A program made the position numbers and the translations under genes. The notes under the pieces were generated by a model that saw only the letters and a program-made list of their open reading frames with translations, did no database searches and was not told where the DNA came from. A DNA stretch of 64,000 nt from Labia minor (Eukaryota; Arthropoda; Insecta; Dermaptera; Spongiphoridae), in NCBI GenBank assembly GCA_963082975.1, contig OY720350.1, forward strand, positions 44,594,734-44,658,733, given 5' to 3'. Positions within the stretch are counted from its first letter, which is position 1; each line of letters starts with the position of its first letter. Shown piece by piece: positions 58,801 to 64,000 of the stretch.

Positions 58801-60703
58801 ATTTTATTTTTAATCTTTTTAATTCAAAAGAGTATCATAGTTAGGTATATATTATATACCCCATTTACATAGATTAGTAACACAATTTCTAATATTAATA
58901 TGATTTATATAAATAGTGTGATCATAGGTACCTTTTTTAAATTGACCCTACTATCGTTGTAGTAAAAATATCAATTTTATTTCACTTTTAACAATCTATA
59001 GTTAATATGGATTATGACAAGTTTTATGATAAAGAATTGAAAGATCGAAATTTGCTGTGTAAAAATACCTCATTGTTAAAAACAGTTGATATCTCTGTAG
59101 AATTAGTAAGTTTATATAATAAATGTTTTTATCATCTTACTTTTTTATGAATGCACAATATTTAAAGAATATATAGTATTAGAAGAGGTCTATGAACCAT
59201 TTTTTGTATTTTTTTGACTTCTTGTAATATTATGTTAAAATGTAAATTATTTATATTTTAACATGGAACAGAAAATAAATTATTTAAGGGATTAAAGAAT
59301 AAAAATTGAAAGTAAATGATTGAACATTTTAAAAATAAATAAAAATGTGGAAGTTTAAATAACTAAGGAATGAGAGGTGGAGGGGATAAGCAAGAGAGGT
59401 GTGTGGAGAGCGGGGTGGAGCGGCAGACAGATTGCTGAATGATGAGATGGTTAGGCTTTAAGCGATTAATGAATTATATAAAATAAAGGGTGAAATATTA
59501 AAACTGGATTAATCCGGAATTTGTAATAATAGTAAGTGATACTGATCACTTAGAATTGATTATCATATCTTTTGTAAATACCTTTATATGTAATATTAAT
59601 TTTGTTTCTCTTTTTCTTTCTTTGATGAAAATATCCTATTTTATTTTTTTTAACTCTATTTTTTTTGTAATTATATAAATATTATCAATAATATAATATA
59701 TATATATATATATATTTATATTGTTAAATTACTTATTTTGTTTTGTTGTTGATGAAGATATCATATTTTTTTGTTTTCTATTTTTGTAAATATATAAATC
59801 TTTAAAAATAAAGAATAATAATATATTTTAATTAGTTTTTTTTTTTTGTTGATTGTTTAATTATTTTTTTTTATAAAAGCAGTATCTTAGGTGTATGTCC
59901 ACCTCCATTCTCTTTCAGACACTCAGGCCCTTGGACCATAACTGTCGGTATTAAAAGGGGGGGGGGGGAACGCGATATTACACTTATAATTCTCAATTCT
60001 TCATTTTACAACACTAATCTATTTTATAATTATAACGTTTTTCTTAACTTCACTTGGCGTCTGTCCCTCTGTCTGTTCGCTCTTTTGAAAAATTGAAATC
60101 GATTTTTCATCGATTTTTTATTGAAACTTTTAAAAATTTTTATAGATATTTCAATGGATCCCTAGAAGGTATAGAAGAAATATAATTGAATTATAATTTC
60201 CCCACCCAGTATCATACTTAATATAAGTATATTAATTTATAAGATATAATTCCTTAAATTAAATCCTAATAGACAATATTTTTTTAAAATATAATTTCTA
60301 TATTTTTTCAGGCTAAAACTACAATAACTATCGTTGATGAATTGTCTATCAATGCAAAAGGATCATACCTAGATCAAGTATAATATTTATATTTAATTGA
60401 CCTAAATTATAAAAGTTATATTGGACTAAAATTAAATTTCTCTTATGTTCTTTATATTTTAGTTGAAATTATTTTCGATTCATTTACAACATCGTGATTT
60501 TAGATTTACAGCTTGTAATATGTTTTCATTTGACTCCAAATTATTATTTATGGTAAACTTAATATAATTCTTCTTTCTACATTCATATATTCTATAAATA
60601 TTAGTTTAAATTATTTTAATTACTTTTGTAGATGTTCGGCACAATTACAAGTTATATAATAATTCTCTATCAATTTAACAATACAGGAAAAACGTCATCA
60701 TAG
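55837..60703 (+). CDS. Gr-13, gustatory receptor, 7 exons, 366 aa, intact
   Basis: Exons: 55837-56079, 56146-56361, 58196-58357, 58426-58677, 60312-60377, 60463-60552, 60632-60703; GT/AG, phase 0. Residues 1-20 are MDFHANFKYSHYFSKLLVLN. Gr-10 is its broken duplicate. Exon 2 reads INIWKRNEYKELIIDMNEIG. Exon 3 is diverged (FIELSNFYSKVFYLCLHFKE). Exon 4 begins MEYNNYNLKLWKIVSKLNSF and ends NCQKCINE. Exons 5-7 (TTITIVDELSINAKGSYLDQ; ACNMFSFDSK; TSYIIILYQF) are nearly identical to Gr-9 including the introns, while exon 4 is closer to the Gr-8/Gr-11 type. This makes Gr-13 a mosaic. Intron 2 carries a mariner relic; intron 4 (1.6 kb) carries unclassified sequence with a 12-base G run at about 59957. 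Confidence 0.85.
56698..57835 (-). mobile_element. mariner element relic with an internal inverted duplication (intron 2 of Gr-13)
   Basis: The inverted ends are caggtcaataagt (56699) and acttattgacctg (57835). On the - strand near 56880-56980 the frame reads HHPSYSPDLGSSDYFLFSNL followed by KKWL, the conserved mariner block with the third catalytic Asp present. Near 57300-57420 the N-terminal half shows FTKFR and GHTSTEDAARSGCPIEVSTP, typical of mariner helix-turn-helix regions. Segments of about 150 bp at 57103-57250 and 57434-57583 are inverted copies of each other, so the element has been rearranged. Stops and frame changes make it inactive. Confidence 0.8.
58680..60300. other. Intron 4 of Gr-13, unclassified content
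   Basis: AT-rich sequence with an (AT)n tract at about 59696-59715, a purine-rich patch at 59365-59430 (gagaggtggaggggataagc), a 12-base G run near 59957 and a ctgtccctctgtctgttcgc patch at about 60060. No transposase or receptor exon is seen. Confidence 0.45.
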
Positions 60704-61256
60704 TGTAAAATGTTTTCAAAATTACTAAAAAAATGAAAAGTAAATAAAGGATGTGTAAACAATCAACAATTAACGAATTAAATTATTAATTTTATGAAAT
60801 CTAATTGTGATTTCAATTGAAAATTTTCGAAAATTTGAAAAATAAAAAAATTGGTATTCATATTTATTTATTAGGCTTTTATCAAATAAAACTTAAATGC
60901 CTAATGATTAAATATCAATTTTATAATATCAATATTATATTCATTATTTAATGAACATTTTTACTAAAGTCAATAATAATAACAAATATAATAAGAATTA
61001 TATTAATTTAATCGGTAATTAAGTTAAAAAAAATGATTCATTATTATTGGGTTTGGCTGGTAATATTAAGTACCGGGACCCCGACCCTCGCCTCGGTAAT
61101 TAAGTTTAAAAAAACTTTCTATTGATTTTATCCTCGGGAAAAATCATCTTCATTAGGTTTTTCGTAATTTAAAATAATATGACGTCATCCGAACCCTTCA
61201 TGGCGTCATGAAACGCAAATATATGCAAAAATTCTTAAATTCTGAGCAATGTGCAG

Positions 61257-61545
61257 ACAAAAATGGCGGAGACGGCATAACGAGGAATTGCATGACCTCT
61301 ATGCATCTTCAGAAATAGTTATGGTTATAAAAGCAAAAAGGCTGCGATAGACAGGCTAGAATGGGTGAGGAAAAAGATATTGGTGCTGAGACCGATTGGA
61401 AAACGTCCGCTTGGAAGACCAAGGACGCGTAGGAAGGGACGTAAGAGAGATGGGACAAGGGCTCAGGAATGGACACTTGGAGAATGTAGTTGTTGCGGCC
61501 AAGAACTTTCGAGTATCGTTGAGCCACATAGATAAATAGATATAA
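61257..61545 (+). mobile_element. Non-LTR retrotransposon 3' tail fragment
   Basis: It follows the same path as 16181-16531: tgcatgacctctatgcatct, the attggaaaacgtccgcttgg block, gagatgggacaaggg, gttgcggccaagaactttcg and gagccacatagataaataga. It has several deletions and stops. It lies in the Gr-13/Gr-14 spacer (60704-62076), which otherwise holds AT-rich DNA. Confidence 0.7.
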
Positions 61546-61634
61546 CATATTCAATAATAATATATATAATTAATTTACTGATTAAATTAAAATATATTTT
61601 AAATAAGAACACAAAAAGAAATGAATTTTTATGT

Positions 61635-61760
61635 AATATACTGATTGAAACAAAATGGATGAAAACCTTTTACTACTTTCAACCAAATAATATGTACCAC
61701 TCGGGGGTTCAGGGGGCTGGAGCCCCCGTCTAGGTGTGAAGAGTGCTCTGAGCAGCTAGT
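61635..61760 (+). mobile_element. Helitron 3' end fragment
   Basis: tgaaacaaaatggatgaaaac, ccactcgggggttcaggggg, gagcccccgtctaggtgtga and agcagctagt match the 3' terminus of the Helitrons at 40711-41334 and 19719-21464. No 5' end is seen nearby. Confidence 0.65.
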
Positions 61761-62076
61761 ATCTATATAAATATACACTATACCTTATTCCTTTATTCAA
61801 ATGTATAATTAAATATGTTTGTAATATATTGATTACTCTTTGAAAATTAATAAATTCTTTAAAAATAATGATTAAGTTTTCATATTATAATTTTTTTTTT
61901 ATTTTTATTTTCAATTTATTTAAGTACTTAATTAATAATCAATAACAATAATTTAAAAATATAATTAATATTCAATAATATTCAATGAGTGTTACCATAA
62001 TAAAAATGTTTCATTATTTATTGAACCGTTGAATAATTTATTTATTAACTTTAAAATTTCTATTTTATCAATTAAA

Positions 62077-63231
62077 ATGGATTTTCATTCAAATTTTATA
62101 TTTTCCCATTATTTAAACAAATTCCTAGGTTTAAACCATATTGTGATTGATGGTGAACCATTTCAACGTAAAATTCGTGTGTCTTTAATATTCAGTTTGA
62201 TACCAATAATTTATATGTTTGTTATACATATCACCATATTTTATTTTTTTATTAGTACTGATTATCTAGAAAAAAAGGTTTTGGCGAATTATCTCATGGA
62301 AACCTTTGCAAGGGTATTCAAGTATTTGTTTATGTATATTTGCTTAATTTAATGTATTAATATTAATTTAGAAATGAAATATTTTGTAGTTCAATGTACC
62401 AGTAATAAGTTTTCTTTTTCTTATAATAAATATATGGAAACGTAATGAATATTTGGAAATTATCGTTCGAATGAATGAAATTGGAATGCCTGAAAAATGG
62501 AAACAGTATAAAATATATTCATATCTTTTTCTCTTTGTTGGAATTATATACAATATTTATGAAATAATTATTGTATTTTTCATAAATAACAACATTAATG
62601 TTTAGTATATGTTTTGCTTAATCCCACAATTATTAATAGTTTTAAAATAAATATTATAATGGACTGAAATATTAAAGGAAAATTTCCAAAATATATTAAA
62701 TAATAACATTTATAATTACCATTTTTAGATATGGTCAACAACACTGAGTTTATCATGGCAGGTTACAGAATTGATCAATTTTGCAGAATTAAATAATATT
62801 TATATAAAGATATTCTACTTGCGTTTACATTTCAAAGAATTAAATGAAAATTTAGAAAATAGTAAATATAAATTAAAGGCAATTGATCCGGTAAAAATTT
62901 ATTTAAACAATTTAATATCAATTATTTTCAAATCAATATAAACACACGAATATAGATAATAAAATTTCATTTTCTTTTTTAGATGCAATATAATAATCAT
63001 AATATCAAATTGTGGAAAATTGTTTCAAAATTGAACTCCTATCTGGGACTAAAATTTGTACTTTATTCTGGTCAGATTTTTATTATTTTAATATTTTATT
63101 TTTATATTACATTAGTCAATCCGAAAAGTCGGATTAATACTTCCAATGTTTATGCAGTAATACCTGGTTTTTTATACTATGTTATTATTATTCTTCTGCA
63201 TATTTCTAACTGTCAACAGTGCATCAATGAG
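62077..63231 (+). CDS. Gr-14, gustatory receptor, exons 1-4 (3' end beyond the window)
   Basis: Exons: 62077-62313, 62390-62599, 62729-62890, 62983-63231, all phase 0. The donor after exon 2 is GTTTAG, weaker than in relatives. I chose the ATG at 62077 because MDFHSNFIFSHYLNK aligns with every other start. An in-frame ATG at 62029 would add 16 residues. GEPFQRKIRV is followed by SLIFSLIPIIYMFVIHI, INIWKRNEYLEIIVRMNEIG, AELNNIYIKIFYLRLHFKEL and an exon 4 ending NCQQCINE with a GTATGA donor. Exons 5-7 do not appear in the remaining 770 bp; with intron 4 often above 1 kb they probably lie to the right, but truncation cannot be excluded. Confidence 0.82.
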
Positions 63232-63800
63232 GTATGAAAAATTTTTATTAAAATATTATGTGTGTTTATCATATTTAAAAAATAATAATTCCATTTAGGC
63301 ATAAACTAATAGTTAATGTATAAAATAACATATAAGTAAAAATAATATCTCAGGCTCGATTTCCGATCCTAGTTAGAAAATTTTCTTTCCTTCCTAATCG
63401 AAATTAGTAATTTACATGAAATAGCATAGCCCAATCAAGAAAAGGAAGGTAAAGATTAGTTGGCTTTTTCAACATCTTATGAAAGGACAGAGACTATCAA
63501 GTCACTTGCAGTTTATACGAAGTATATCTGTTGTATGTTCAGTACAACATGGTTCCTCTTAATTTTTATTTTGATATTTTTGGTTGGATGCCGCAACTTA
63601 TTTCATGTAGCTATAGAATTTTGATCACGTCGGCTGGAAATACATCGTTTTCGTAAACCCTATCAAGAGAAAAACTTCCTTACAAGGTTCGGAACTTGAA
63701 CCACTGTCCACAAGTTTGAAAGAATAGCTGTTGCCTCAGACTTCAATTTTTACTAAAAAATCTCAATCTAGAATTGTCTTGATATTCGGATTTTCATCAA

Positions 63801-63855
<55 letters not shown>

Positions 63856-64000
63856 AAATAATAATACAGGGTGGGGCAACTTAACTTGCTGATTTGATTG
63901 CTGATTAGCCACCATTAGATGAACGGTAGACTGTGTGGATAGTATTATTCAAAAGAGGGCTTCGGGAAATTTCTAACCGTTATTCTTTAGTTACGATGTC
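63232..64000. other. Right-edge sequence, presumed intron 4 of Gr-14
   Basis: No receptor exon is found. The balanced-composition stretch 63350-63740 (gctcgatttccgatcctagt, ccaatcaagaaaaggaaggt) looks like an insert of unknown type. An (AT)n tract of about 50 bp lies at 63802-63852. A segment starting acagggtggggcaacttaac at 63868 looks like the terminus of another DNA element. Confidence 0.45.

Noticed and set aside
62029-62076. An upstream start adding 16 residues to Gr-14
   Set aside because: Homologous positions upstream of the other genes are non-coding, and all relatives start at MDFH.
79-63231. Odorant receptor (Or) identity for the array
   Set aside because: Every intact exon 7 carries the Gr-type TYhhhhhQF pattern or a one-residue variant, and the three terminal phase-0 introns match the Gr layout.

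Overview
The window is AT-rich animal nuclear DNA, almost certainly from an insect. It is dominated by one head-to-tail array of seven-exon chemoreceptor genes, all on the + strand. Each gene ends in the insect gustatory-receptor (Gr) signature TYhhhhhQF, seen here as TSYLIILYQF, SSYLIILYQF or TTYLVILFQF. Spliceosomal introns, mariner, hAT, Helitron and non-LTR elements, and tRNA-derived SINE heads all fit an insect; I cannot name the species. No prokaryotic feature is present.

The gene model was built by hand from conserved exons joined at GT/AG sites. All introns are phase 0. Exon 1 (about 78-89 codons) carries MDFHxNFKxSHYF and GEPFQRKIRVSLKSS. Exon 2 (70-78) carries INIWKRNEYxEI and MNEIGMPxxW. 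Exon 3 (52-55) carries AELNNFYxKVFYLRLHFKELN. Exon 4 (80-84) carries NLKLWKIVSKLN and ends NCQxCINE. Exon 5 (22) carries IVDELSxxAKGxYLDQ. Exon 6 (30-31) carries NHLQHRDF and AWNLFPFDxKLLFM. Exon 7 (18-26) carries the TYhhhhhQF helix. Mature products are about 358-380 aa with roughly seven hydrophobic segments.

Layout: 3' exon of Gr-0 (79-141); Gr-1 (1627-4690); TE-rich spacer with a large foldback (4691-9176); Gr-2 (9177-11122); Gr-3, frameshifted (11922-15243); Gr-4 (17427-21720); Gr-5 (23485-28915); Gr-6 (29470-33631); Gr-7 (35493-39178); Gr-8 (40120-43213); Gr-9 (44540-48212); Gr-10, truncated pseudogene (48636-49164); hAT element (49565-51003); Gr-11 (52052-54109); Gr-12psi (54338-55390); Gr-13 (55837-60703); Gr-14, running off the right edge (62077-63231). 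Ten genes look intact. Gr-8/9/10 and Gr-11/12psi/13 are two copies of one three-gene block, and Gr-9 and Gr-13 share an almost identical 370-bp stretch over exons 5-7.

Introns 2, 4 and 5 are the main landing sites for mobile DNA: TTAA-flanked GC-rich palindromic MITEs, Helitrons, mariner relics, LINE fragments and several short repeat families. The genes presumably encode ligand-gated taste-type channels in the plasma membrane of sensory neurons. That role is inferred from the family, not shown by the sequence.
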